The notes beneath the pieces were generated by a model, which saw only the letters and a list, made by a program, of their open reading frames with translations, was not told the origin of the DNA and ran no database searches. Made by a program: the position numbers and the translations under genes. A DNA stretch of 64,000 nt from Mycobacterium fragae. GTDB lineage: Bacteria; Actinomycetota; Actinomycetes; Mycobacteriales; Mycobacteriaceae. Of this stretch, positions 31,037-40,200 are shown one piece after another; within the stretch, counting starts at the first letter, position 1; every line of letters begins with the position of its first letter. The stretch spans positions 1 to 64,000 of the forward strand of contig NZ_LQOW01000031.1 of the NCBI RefSeq assembly GCF_002102185.1, written 5' to 3'.

Positions 31037-32383
31037 GTGAAGGCCGATGTGAACACCGAGTGGCGGCGCTACCCGTTTCGACTGGTTCCCGAAGACAGCA
31101 GACTCGAATTCCCCGCCGCCGAAGGAGAGCACGCCGACCAGGAGTCGGATACCTGGTTCATCGCCGGTGAGCTGACCGGTGCGACAGGCCGATCCTTCGC
31201 GTTCCTGACCATCTTCAACAAGAACCGGCCGGGTGGCACGGTGGTCGCAGACTTCTACACCATGTCGCTATTCGATTGCGATAGCGGTGCATACGGCACC
31301 TTCACCGACTATGACATGCCGCCGGCGAGTATGCGGCCCGAGGCCAGGCCGAAGCTGTCTACGGCCGCCGGACACCTCGACATCCGATACGACAGCAGCG
31401 CCGGCCCGGTTTTGTGGACGACATGCCGCGACGCCGACGGAGAGCTGCAGCCCTACACCTACCGCGTCAACCTGGTCGGCATCGACGCGGCCGGCCAGAC
31501 GATGCAGTTGGACTTGGCCGTCACGCCAACCCGCGCGCCTGTGCCGGTGGGCGCGTCGACGCACAACGGCAAGATCATCTGTTTCGGCCAGCACGACACC
31601 TATTCGTATTTTCAGACCGGGCTGGCGATGACCGGGACGCTGCGCTGGGGCGAAGTGCGCGAACAGGTCAGCGGCAGCGCGGGCCACGTCGATCGGCAGT
31701 GGTTTCCCAAATACGCCGGAGGCGGGGGAAGCGGCGGAGACCCGCGCGCCCGGTCGCACGAATGGCGCACCATCAACTTGGACAATGGTGTCGATTTGAG
31801 CATCTGGCGACAGTTCGACCGCACCGAAGATAATGCGTTGCAACCGTTCTCGGGCGTTACGGTCAGCTATCCCGACCCCGCGGTTGCGCCGGAGTGCGCC
31901 GAGGACGTCGAAGTCACAATCAGCAGCTATGTCCGATGGCCGGATTCGGTGCGGCCCCTGCTGCCGCCACTGGCGCAGGCCCGGTTCATGCCCGACCGGC
32001 ACCGGCTCACCTGTGCCACGCTGCAATTGAATCTCATCGGAGAGCCTATGGTGGCCGCCCCCGCGCACACCCTGCCGATCGAATACATGGAAGGGCCGTA
32101 TCGCTATCACGGGACGCTGCGAGGAAAGCCGGTGAGCGGCTTCGGGTTCTACGAACGCTCGCTGGCGCTCTACCGGGATTGGGAACTCATCGACGTGTTG
32201 GCTACCGCCGTCGAGAACCTGCAACCGGCCGAGGCGCAATTGGTCGGCCTCGTCGACCGCCTCCGCGCGTTGGTGGTCTCCGGTCGGCGCGAAAAAGCGC
32301 GGGAACTGTTGACGAACACGGCAGTAGAGCATTGCCGGGAAATTGTCGACGCCCTGACCGAGGCGCTATCGGTCCAGGGTTGA
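31037..32383 (+). CDS. CrtC/AttH-like lipocalin-fold protein
   Basis: The protein has 448 residues from GTG 31037, with AAGGGT upstream. TWFIAGELTGATGRSFAFLT near the N-terminus and SGSAGHVDRQWFPKYAG in the middle match the two lipocalin-like halves of AttH/CrtC proteins (carotenoid 1,2-hydratase superfamily), where the second motif usually reads G-x-A-W-x-D-x-Q-W. No signal peptide is seen, so it is probably cytoplasmic. Members bind or hydrate hydrophobic isoprenoid-like molecules. The match suggests a lipophilic substrate for the island but no defined reaction. It faces away from the aldehyde dehydrogenase and ends just before a long inverted repeat. Confidence 0.7.
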   Translation: MKADVNTEWRRYPFRLVPEDSRLEFPAAEGEHADQESDTWFIAGELTGATGRSFAFLTIFNKNRPGGTVVADFYTMSLFDCDSGAYGTFTDYDMPPASMRPEARPKLSTAAGHLDIRYDSSAGPVLWTTCRDADGELQPYTYRVNLVGIDAAGQTMQLDLAVTPTRAPVPVGASTHNGKIICFGQHDTYSYFQTGLAMTGTLRWGEVREQVSGSAGHVDRQWFPKYAGGGGSGGDPRARSHEWRTINLDNGVDLSIWRQFDRTEDNALQPFSGVTVSYPDPAVAPECAEDVEVTISSYVRWPDSVRPLLPPLAQARFMPDRHRLTCATLQLNLIGEPMVAAPAHTLPIEYMEGPYRYHGTLRGKPVSGFGFYERSLALYRDWELIDVLATAVENLQPAEAQLVGLVDRLRALVVSGRREKARELLTNTAVEHCREIVDALTEALSVQG

Positions 32384-32400
32384 CGGTGTGTGTGCATGTG

Positions 32401-32463
32401 CGCCGAAACGGACGTTTTGCAGGCCGCCTCTCGCACTTTCCCTGCAAAACGTCAATTTCGGCG
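32401..32463. repeat. Long near-perfect inverted repeat (23-bp arms) between convergent genes
   Basis: The arms at 32401-32423 and 32441-32463 pair at 21 of 23 positions around a 17-nt loop. The right arm overlaps the last codons and stop of the Rieske gene (stop 32452-32454). It probably acts as a bidirectional terminator for the two convergent genes. The length and the overlap with coding sequence also fit an inserted palindromic repeat element. Confidence 0.75.
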
Positions 32464-33609
32464 CGGCTGTTCCGCACCTTGGAGTGCGTTGGCCCATGAG
32501 GCGTGGCGATGCTGGAGTCCGGGCTCGTTGCGGCCGAACAACAGATAATCGCGGGCCCCCGACTCGAGGTTGGCCTGTAACCCCTCGACGAGTCTGTAAT
32601 CCTCGTCGCGGACTGTGGCGTGGGCATAGTCGAAGACCGCTTGAGCGCCGGCGGCCACGGATTCGTCGGACAGATCCAGCGGCGTCGAATTCTGGTGCAC
32701 AGTGATGGATCTGCCCGGCACTGCACCCGGGTAGATCCGGAACAGCTCACCGTTGGCGATGGTCACCGACAAAACGATGTTGGGAAATAGCGCGTAGATC
32801 ACCACCATGTTCTGGAACGGGTCCCACTGGTCTTCGGGAACGTCCTCCAGCTCCATGATCGAGTTGAGCGGAAAGATCAACCGGTGGTGTGCTCCGAAAG
32901 AATCGAACACCGTGCAGTTGCTGCGCGCGATCTTTGCGAACGTCTGCCGGTGCACGGTGGCGAAGTGGTAGTTCTCCGAAAAGGTGTCGACCGCTAATTT
33001 CCAGTTGATCGGCGCATCGAGAACCTTCTCACCAAGCGGAGACCACCGCCCGATGCCCCAGGAGTCGAGCTCCTCGGCCAGCGGTCCCAGGTGTGTGGAG
33101 ATATCCAGCGTGGCACTGGGATCGAGTGCCACCCAAAGAAATCCGGCGAACTCGGTGGCCGGCAGCTCGGTCAGGCCGTCGGACTTCACGTCGACGTCGG
33201 GGAAGCCCTCCCGGCCGGGCACCCCGATCAGCCGCCCGGTGTTGTCGTAAGTCCAGGCGTGGTAGGGGCAGGTGAACCGTTTCGCGCTGCCGCATCCGGT
33301 CACCACTTGTGACTGCCGATGCAAGCAGATGTTGTTGAACGCCTTGACCGCGCCGGTGGACGTTCTGGTCAGCAGTACGGATCGCCCCATCACTGTCTTG
33401 GTGCAGTAGGTCCCCGGTGCGGGCAACTCGGATACGTATCCGACGAGTTGCGGGCTGGCCGTCAGCATCGCGACGTCACGCTCGTGTCGCTCGATTGATG
33501 TGTACTCGCGGGCGTGCACCCGCTGCTCGGCAGGCGCGAGGTCGGTCGTCTTGTCGCGCGCCAGCTTCACGGCGCGCCGGGTCAAGTCGATGAGTTGATC
33601 GCGGTCCAT
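32452..33609 (-). CDS. Rieske non-heme iron oxygenase, alpha-subunit type
   Basis: The protein has 385 residues from ATG 33609. The Rieske centre is CLHRQSQVVTGCG followed by CPYHAWTYD (C-x-H, C-x2-H). The catalytic iron site is DTFSENYHFATVH. The overall layout is that of aromatic-ring-hydroxylating or quaternary-amine oxygenase alpha subunits and differs from the KshA-like enzyme at 24.9 kb. There is no beta subunit or reductase beside it, so it would need shared electron donors. The coding sequence ends inside the long inverted repeat, so its last residues (after WANALQG) may be unrelated to the ancestral C-terminus. Confidence 0.92.
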   Translation of the reverse strand: MDRDQLIDLTRRAVKLARDKTTDLAPAEQRVHAREYTSIERHERDVAMLTASPQLVGYVSELPAPGTYCTKTVMGRSVLLTRTSTGAVKAFNNICLHRQSQVVTGCGSAKRFTCPYHAWTYDNTGRLIGVPGREGFPDVDVKSDGLTELPATEFAGFLWVALDPSATLDISTHLGPLAEELDSWGIGRWSPLGEKVLDAPINWKLAVDTFSENYHFATVHRQTFAKIARSNCTVFDSFGAHHRLIFPLNSIMELEDVPEDQWDPFQNMVVIYALFPNIVLSVTIANGELFRIYPGAVPGRSITVHQNSTPLDLSDESVAAGAQAVFDYAHATVRDEDYRLVEGLQANLESGARDYLLFGRNEPGLQHRHASWANALQGAEQPRRN

Positions 33610-33700
33610 CAGCCCTCCGCCGTCAGTATGTCACCCCGACGCTAACTTTATAATCTTAATATTCACAAGCAAGCGCCGCTGCCGGGCGGAGTGCCGTCAA

Positions 33701-35275
33701 TCAGCCACCAGGTGGTTCCCACGCGAATCCGCCGGGCGTGCTCACGCAGCTGACGGGTGCTCCCACGTTTGAGACGGTCGTCGTGCCCGCTTGTTGGGGG
33801 CCGCAGGGCATACCGACTGCGGGCCGGTTGTCTACGGCAACTGAGGTCGTCGGCGGCGGCGAGGGTGGTTTGGTTATCGATGGCGTGACCGCCTCCGGTG
33901 GCGACGGCGTGTGCGTTGGTGAGATGGTCGTCGTCGCTGCCGACGGCGGTGTGCTGGTTGGCCGCGTGGTTTCTTCGGGTGCTGGAGCAATGACAGGGGG
34001 CGGCGGTATGGCCGTCGCCGGTGCCGGCGGTGTGGGCTGGATGGTGCTCAATGAGGAGGGGGTTTCGTCACTAGTTGGCGTATCACGGAATCCGGAGGCT
34101 GAGCGCAGAGCCAGGACAATTACGAGCCCGACCAGCACCACCGTGATGATGGTGAGGGCGAATCCTGCCGTTTGCAGCAGCCGGCGACGACGCGAGGTTA
34201 CCGGTGTGTCGTCAGCCGTGGCGCCGGATACAGCAGCTTCGCCGAACACGAGGTCGTCGTCAATTCCCATGTCTGGCAGGACATCTGGCGGGTCGACGGC
34301 ACCGACGGGTTCGGCCTCGAACGGCGTCGCGGCGGCCGGTTCGGTCGGCGACTCGACGTCGGTCTCAGCGTCTCGCGGGATTGCCACTGCTGGCGCGATG
34401 ACCACGGCGGTGGTTTCAGCATCCCTGAGGTTGGACAGACGGTAATTCGCCTCAAGCGCTTTGGCGAAGTCTTGACATCGCGGGAACCTGTCGCCGGGCG
34501 ATTTGGCGAGTGCGCGGACAACGGGCTTGTCGAAGTCGGCCAGTTCCGGTCTGACCTGACCCGGTCGTGGCGGTGGTTCGTTGAGGTGCTTGCTGATCAC
34601 GACGGCGGGGTTGCTGTGCACAAACGGCGGCGACCCGGTTAAGAGGTGAAAAGCTGTGCCTGCCAAGGCATATTGGTCAGTTCGGCCGTCGATCGAATCG
34701 CCCAACAGTTGTTCGGGCGCGGCATAGCTCACGGTGCCAACAGTCAAGTTCGTCGGTGTCAAACCGTTGATGTCGTCGAGGCGCCGGGCGATACCTAAGC
34801 CGGTCAACAAAATTCGTCGTTGGTCGGACTCGGGTTGACTGATCAGAATGTTGCTCGGCTTCACGTAGCGGTGCAGCAGCCCGTGATCGTGCGCGTAGTC
34901 GAGGGCGTCGGCGATTGCGGAGACGATCTCGACCACCTCGTCGGCCGGCATGCCGTCGGGATAGTTATCGCTTAGCAGCTGGGCCGCGTCGGTTCCGTCG
35001 ACGTAGTCCATCGAGAGCCACAGCCGGCCCTCGAACTCACCCCGGTCATACAGGCCCACGATGTGCGGGTGCCACAGCGCCGCTGCCAGGTCGGACTCCC
35101 GATTGAACCGTTCGCGATACTCCGGGTCGGCCGACACATCGGTCGGCAGGATCTCGAGCGCGTGACGGCGGGGCAACCTCGGGTGCTCGGCCAGATAGAG
35201 CTCACCGATTTGCCCACTGCCGAGCAGGCGAACGATGCTGAACCCGGCGGCCGTCGCACCACTGACCAGCGGCAT
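33701..35275 (-). CDS. Membrane-anchored Ser/Thr protein kinase homologue lacking catalytic residues (pseudokinase)
   Basis: The protein has 524 residues from ATG 35275, which has no clear ribosome-binding site. The fold is that of mycobacterial PknF/PknI-type receptor kinases: glycine loop LGSGQIGELYL (18-28), kinase domain to about residue 280, a transmembrane helix near 362-388 (FALTIITVVLVGLVIVLAL), and a Pro/Thr-rich exterior tail with two cysteines. Three invariant residues are gone. The ATP-anchoring lysine is Glu41 (HALEIL), the HRD aspartate is Tyr137 (HRYVKPSN) and the DFG aspartate is Gly159 (TGLGIA). The helix-C glutamate (Glu60) and Asn142 remain. It should be inactive as a kinase and may act as a sensor, scaffold or allosteric partner. 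The frame is intact over its full length, arguing for retained function. Confidence 0.9.
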   Translation of the reverse strand: MPLVSGATAAGFSIVRLLGSGQIGELYLAEHPRLPRRHALEILPTDVSADPEYRERFNRESDLAAALWHPHIVGLYDRGEFEGRLWLSMDYVDGTDAAQLLSDNYPDGMPADEVVEIVSAIADALDYAHDHGLLHRYVKPSNILISQPESDQRRILLTGLGIARRLDDINGLTPTNLTVGTVSYAAPEQLLGDSIDGRTDQYALAGTAFHLLTGSPPFVHSNPAVVISKHLNEPPPRPGQVRPELADFDKPVVRALAKSPGDRFPRCQDFAKALEANYRLSNLRDAETTAVVIAPAVAIPRDAETDVESPTEPAAATPFEAEPVGAVDPPDVLPDMGIDDDLVFGEAAVSGATADDTPVTSRRRRLLQTAGFALTIITVVLVGLVIVLALRSASGFRDTPTSDETPSSLSTIQPTPPAPATAIPPPPVIAPAPEETTRPTSTPPSAATTTISPTHTPSPPEAVTPSITKPPSPPPTTSVAVDNRPAVGMPCGPQQAGTTTVSNVGAPVSCVSTPGGFAWEPPGG

Positions 35276-35418
35276 GGGGAGGATCGTACAGACCAGCCCG
35301 CGACGCCACGGTTGCGGTGCTGGCGGGCCGCGCGTACTGGCCGCGGCGGTGTATCTGCTCGTCGTGAACCGCCCGGCCCGAACGTTCGTATAAGCGGTAG
35401 CACCCGGAGGGCAGAACC

Positions 35419-35888
35419 ATGACAGTCACCAACGTCGACGGCGGACCCAACCAGGTGAGCCGGTCAGTTGAAGTGCATGCTCCGGCGGCCGAGCTGTTCG
35501 CGATCGTTGCCGACCCGCGCCGCCACCACGAGCTCGACGGCTCGGGCACCGTCCGCGACAATATCCGCGCGCCCGCACAGCTGACGGCGGGTGCGCGGTT
35601 CTGCACCAAGATGAGGATGTTCGGGGTGCCCTATCGCATCACCAGCACCGTGACCGCGCTGGAGCCCGACGGCTTATCGAATGGCGGCATCCGGTGGGCC
35701 ACCGGTGGCGCTGGGAGTTCGCCGCTGTGACGCCAACCGTCACGCGGGTCACCGAGACCTTCGACTTTCGTGACGCCGGACGCCTGAAGAATCGGCTGCA
35801 CTACTACCAGCGGATGGGGTTCGTCCGGCGCAATGCCGACGGCATCGAAGCCACGCTGAGCCGCTTGCGTGACCGCTACCAGCGCTGA
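35419..35888 (+). pseudogene. SRPBCC (polyketide cyclase/dehydrase-type) protein, frameshifted
   Basis: A frame from ATG 35419 (GGAGGG upstream) encodes SRPBCC sequence: SRSVEVHAPAAELFAIVADP, then ITSTVTALEPDG. At about 35670 it shifts. The remaining family sequence, including GHRWRWEF, TRVTETFDFRDAG and NRLHYYQRMGF, continues in the next frame to the stop at 35886-35888. Restoring one base (GACGG to GACCGG) would join the two halves into about 156 residues. The two parts together are a full-length domain, so this is a recent one-base deletion or a sequencing error rather than an old relic. Confidence 0.85.
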
Positions 35889-35985
35889 CGGCGCAGGTCC
35901 CGCCTAACCGCCCCCACACATTTGAGAGGGATGTTGCCAGTGGCGTCCATGTGGTAATTGGTGTATTTGTCGTACTCTGTGACAT

Positions 35986-36708
35986 GTGTTGCTGTCCCGG
36001 CGCGACGTGCTCAAATTCGCCGCCGCGACGCCCGCCCTGATCGGCCTTGGTGTCGCGACGGAGTCGCTATGCGCAGCGCCGGTCTCCGCTGCTCCTCTGG
36101 GGGTGTTGCTGGATTACGCGGCCGGCGTGATTCCCGCGAGCGATATCAAGGCGGCCGGCGCCGCGGGCGCCATCCGGTACGTGTCGGATCGCCGGCCGGG
36201 CGGCGCCTGGATGCTCGGCAAGCCGATCCAACTCGGCGAGGCGCGTGACCTGTACAGCAATGGGCTGAAAATCGTTTCGTGCTACCAGTACGGCAAGCAG
36301 AGCTCCGCCGACTGGCTGGGCGGTCAAAGCGCGGGCGTCGCGCATGCCAAGCGGGGCTGGCAGTTGCACACCGCCGCCGGCGGCCCAACCGGTGCGCCCA
36401 TCTATGCGTCCATCGACGACGACCCGTCCTATGAGCAGTACAAGCAGCAGGTGGCTCCGTATCTGCGGGGCTGGGAGTCGGTGCTCGGCCATCAGCGGGT
36501 CGGGGTCTACGCCAATTCGAAAACGATCGACTGGGCGGTGCAGGACGGCCTGGGCTCCTACTTCTGGCAGCACAACTGGGGCTCACCGCAGGGATTCACC
36601 CATCCCGCCGCCAACTTGCACCAGGTCGAGATCGACAAGCGCAGCGTCGGAGGCGTCGGGGTTGACGTCAACCACATCATCAAGCCGCAATTCGGGCAGT
36701 GGGACTGA
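35986..36708 (+). CDS. Tat-exported glycoside-hydrolase-like protein, Rv2525c homologue
   Basis: The protein has 240 residues from GTG 35986, chosen because it places the twin-arginine motif SRRDVLKFAAA right at the N-terminus. A hydrophobic segment and the likely cleavage site (APVSAAP) follow. The mature part (GVLLDYAAG, then YQYGKQSSADW, YASIDDDP and the C-terminal VDVNH) matches the DUF1906 family, which has a glycoside-hydrolase-like TIM-barrel fold and includes M. tuberculosis Rv2525c. That protein is exported through Tat and linked to cell-wall integrity; its substrate is unsettled. As in M. tuberculosis, it sits upstream of fas on the same strand. Confidence 0.92.
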   Translation: MLLSRRDVLKFAAATPALIGLGVATESLCAAPVSAAPLGVLLDYAAGVIPASDIKAAGAAGAIRYVSDRRPGGAWMLGKPIQLGEARDLYSNGLKIVSCYQYGKQSSADWLGGQSAGVAHAKRGWQLHTAAGGPTGAPIYASIDDDPSYEQYKQQVAPYLRGWESVLGHQRVGVYANSKTIDWAVQDGLGSYFWQHNWGSPQGFTHPAANLHQVEIDKRSVGGVGVDVNHIIKPQFGQWD

Positions 36709-37207
36709 GCCGACTGCCGCTCCGCGGCGCGGTGAGCTGACTCGCGGGTAAGTTTCCAGCAAACTTTTCAATTCGTTTGCTGGCGGTCTGAATTTGATGA
36801 TCGCCGGCCGGACGCGACGGCCGGCGCGCGCCGTCACGCGCGTGGGACGCCAAAATTTTTACATAACGATTTGATAACAATACTGCCTTGATCAGGGCTG
36901 TTGTGCCTACTCGACCGTAACCACCTGCACGCAGCAGGTTTGGTTCGCGCGCCTCCGAGCGCAGCCGAACGGCGTGTTACCCACGTGACCATTACCGATG
37001 CGTAGAACTCGCCAGTAACCGATCTCGCCAAGAAAACACCAAGCCTCTTATGACACTCTTATTGCAGCCGATGACCCGACGCTCCACTCCTCGGGCCCAC
37101 CCGCCGCAAGACCCGGGACGGTCGGGAATCGGTCGGAAATTTGTCGACACCAGGGCAGCGCGGCTCTGACACGCGAGCGATACGAGCATTCAGGGAGATA
37201 CGACAAC
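36709..37207 (+). promoter_or_regulatory. fas: fas upstream region
   Basis: These 499 bases contain no gene. They include an inverted repeat (listed separately) and an AT-rich tract around 36850-36890 (ATTTTTACATAACG, then GATAACAATACT) in otherwise GC-rich DNA, a likely promoter. In M. tuberculosis the fas promoter is bound by the activator FasR; I cannot point to its exact site here. Confidence 0.55.
36756..36783. promoter_or_regulatory. Perfect 9-bp inverted repeat between Rv2525c homologue and fas
   Basis: CCAGCAAAC (36756-36764) and GTTTGCTGG (36775-36783) are separated by TTTTCAATTC. It lies 48 bp after the Rv2525c stop and 425 bp before fas. It may be a terminator of the former or an operator of the latter. 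Confidence 0.5.
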
Positions 37208-40200
37208 GTGACGATCTACGAGCACGACCGGGTGTCCGACGACGGGATGACCCCAGATGCTCCAGAGGCCACGCAGGGCACCCATGCTCTCGTCGATCGT
37301 CTCACTGCCGGCGAGCTGTACGCCGTTGCGTTCGGCGGACAGGGCAGTGCATGGCTGGAGACGCTCGAGGAGTTGGTGTCGGCGGCCGGCATCGAGTCCG
37401 AATTGACCACGCTGGTCGGCGAGGTGAACCTGCTGCTCGAGCCGGTGGCCAAGGAGCTGGTGGTGGTCCGTCCCATCGGCTTTGAGCCACTGCGGTGGGT
37501 GCGCGCCCTGGCCGCGGAGGACCCGGTTCCGTCGGCCAAGCAGCTGACCTCTGCCGCGGTGTCGGTGCCCGGCGTGCTGCTGACCCAAATCGCCGCTGTG
37601 CGTGCCCTGGCGCGGCAAGGTATGGACCTGACGGCGACCCCGCCGGTCGCTGTGGTCGGACACTCGCAAGGCGTGCTGGGCGTCGAAGCACTGAAGGCCG
37701 GGGGTGCCCGCGACATTGAGTTGCTCGCCCTGGCCCAGCTGATCGGTGCGGCCGGCACGCTGGTGGCGCGCCGGCGTGGAATCTCAGTGCTGGGCGATCG
37801 CTCGCCGATGGTGTCGGTCAGCAATGCCGACCCCGAGCGCATCTATCGGCTGCTCGACGATTTCTCTCAAGACGTGCGAACCGTGCTGCCGCCGGTGCTG
37901 TCGATCCGCAACGGCCGACGTTCGGTCGTCATCACCGGAACGCCCGAGCAGCTGTCGCGCTTCGAGCTGTACTGCAAGCAGATCTCGGAGAAGGAAGAAG
38001 CCGACCGCAAGAACAAGATCCGCGGCGGGGACGTCTTCGCGCCGGTCTTCGAACCCGTACAGGTCGAGGTGGGCTTCCACACGCCGAGGCTTGCCGACGG
38101 TATCGACATAGTCGGCGGCTGGGCCGAAAAGGTTGGCCTGGACGTCGGATTCGCCCGGAAGATGACCGACGCGATCCTGGTACAACAGGTCGACTGGGTG
38201 GACGAGATCATCGGGGTCCACGAGGCAGGCGCCCGCTGGATTCTGGACCTGGGGCCCGGCGACATCCTGACCCGGCTGACCGCCCCGGTGATCCGTGGAC
38301 TCGGCATCGGGATCGTGCCGGCGGCCACCCGCGGCGGTCAGCGCAACCTGTTCACCATCGGCGCGGTGCCCGAGGTGGCCCGGGCCTGGTCGAGTTACGC
38401 GCCCTCGGTTGTCACGCTGCCCGACGGCAGAGTCAAACTCGCGACGAAATTCACCCGGCTGACCGGCCGGTCACCGATCCTGCTGGCCGGTATGACGCCC
38501 ACCACCGTCGACGCCAAGATCGTCGCTGCCGCGGCCAACGCTGGACACTGGGCCGAGCTGGCCGGCGGCGGGCAGGTCACCGAACCGATTTTCAACGACC
38601 GCATCGAGGAACTCTCCGGGTTGCTCGAGCCTGGTCGCACGTACCAGTTCAACGCGCTGTTCCTCGACCCGTACCTGTGGAAGCTGCAGGTCGGCGGAAA
38701 GCGGTTGGTGCAGAAGGCCCGTCAGTCCGGCGCGCCGATCGACGGTCTGGTCGTCAGCGCGGGCATTCCCGAGCTGGAAGAGGCTGTCGAGCTGATCGAC
38801 GAGCTCAACGACATCGGCATCAGCCACGTGGTGTTCAAACCGGGCACTGTCGAGCAGATCCGCTCGGTCATCCGCATCGCCACCGAGGTGCCGACAAAGC
38901 CCGTCATCATGCACATCGAGGGTGGACGCGCCGGGGGGCACCACTCCTGGGAAGACCTCGACGATCTGCTGTTGGCCACCTACTCGGAATTGCGATCGCG
39001 ACCCAACATCACCGTCTGCGTCGGCGGCGGCATCGGCACACCGGAGCGGGCGGCCGAATACCTGTCCGGGCGCTGGGCCGAGTCTTACGGCTTCCCGTTG
39101 ATGCCGGTCGACGGCATCCTGGTGGGCACCGCGGCGATGGCAACCAAGGAGTCCACCACTTCGCCCTCGGTCAAGCGAATGCTGGTCGAAACGCAGGGCA
39201 CCGACCGGTGGATCAGCGCCGGAAAAGCCCAGGGCGGCATGGCATCCAGCCGCAGCCAGCTCGGTGCCGACATCCATGAGATCGACAACACCGCCTCGCG
39301 CTGCGGGCGGCTGCTCGACGAGGTCGCCGGCGACGCCGAGGCGGTGGCGGCGCGCCGCGACGAGATCATCGCGGCGCTGAACCAGACCGCCAAGCCGTAC
39401 TTCGGTGACGTCGGCGACATGACATATCTGCAGTGGCTGCAGCGCTACGTCGAGCTGACCATCGGCGACGGCAACAGCACCGCCGACACCGCCGCGCCGG
39501 GCAGCCCGTGGCTGGCAGACACCTGGCGCGACCGCTTTGAGGAGATGCTGAAACGCGCCGAAGCGCGTTTGCACCCAAAGGATTTCGGCCCGATCGACAC
39601 CCTGTTCGCCGACGCTGCGTTGTTGGAGAACCCGCACGAGGCCATCGCCACGTTGCTGACGCACTACCCCGACGCCAAGACCGTTCAACTGCACCCGGCC
39701 GACGTGCCGTTCTTCGTCACGCTGTGCAAGACGTTGGGCAAGCCGGTCAACTTCGTCCCGGTCATCGACAAGGACGTCCGGCGCTGGTGGCGCAGCGACT
39801 CGCTGTGGCAGGCGCACGACGCGCGCTACGACGCCGACCAGGTGTGCATCATCCCCGGCACCGCCTCGGTCGCCGGGATCACCCGGATGAACGAACCAGT
39901 CGGCGAGCTGCTGGACCGCTTCGAGCAAGCCGCGATCGACGAGGTGCTGAGATCCGGCACGCGGCCGCAGCCGGTGACCGCACGCCGGCAGGGCCGCACC
40001 GACGTGCACGGGCCGCTGGCCATCGTGCTCGACGCCCCGGACGTGCTGTGGGCCGGTCGCGCCGCCACCAACCCGGTGCATCGCATCGCCGATCCGACCG
40101 AGTGGCAGGTGCACGACGGCCCTGAAGAGCCCCGAGCCACCCACTCATCCACCGGTGCGCGGCTTCGGACCGACGGTGATGACGTCGTCCTGAGTGTGCC

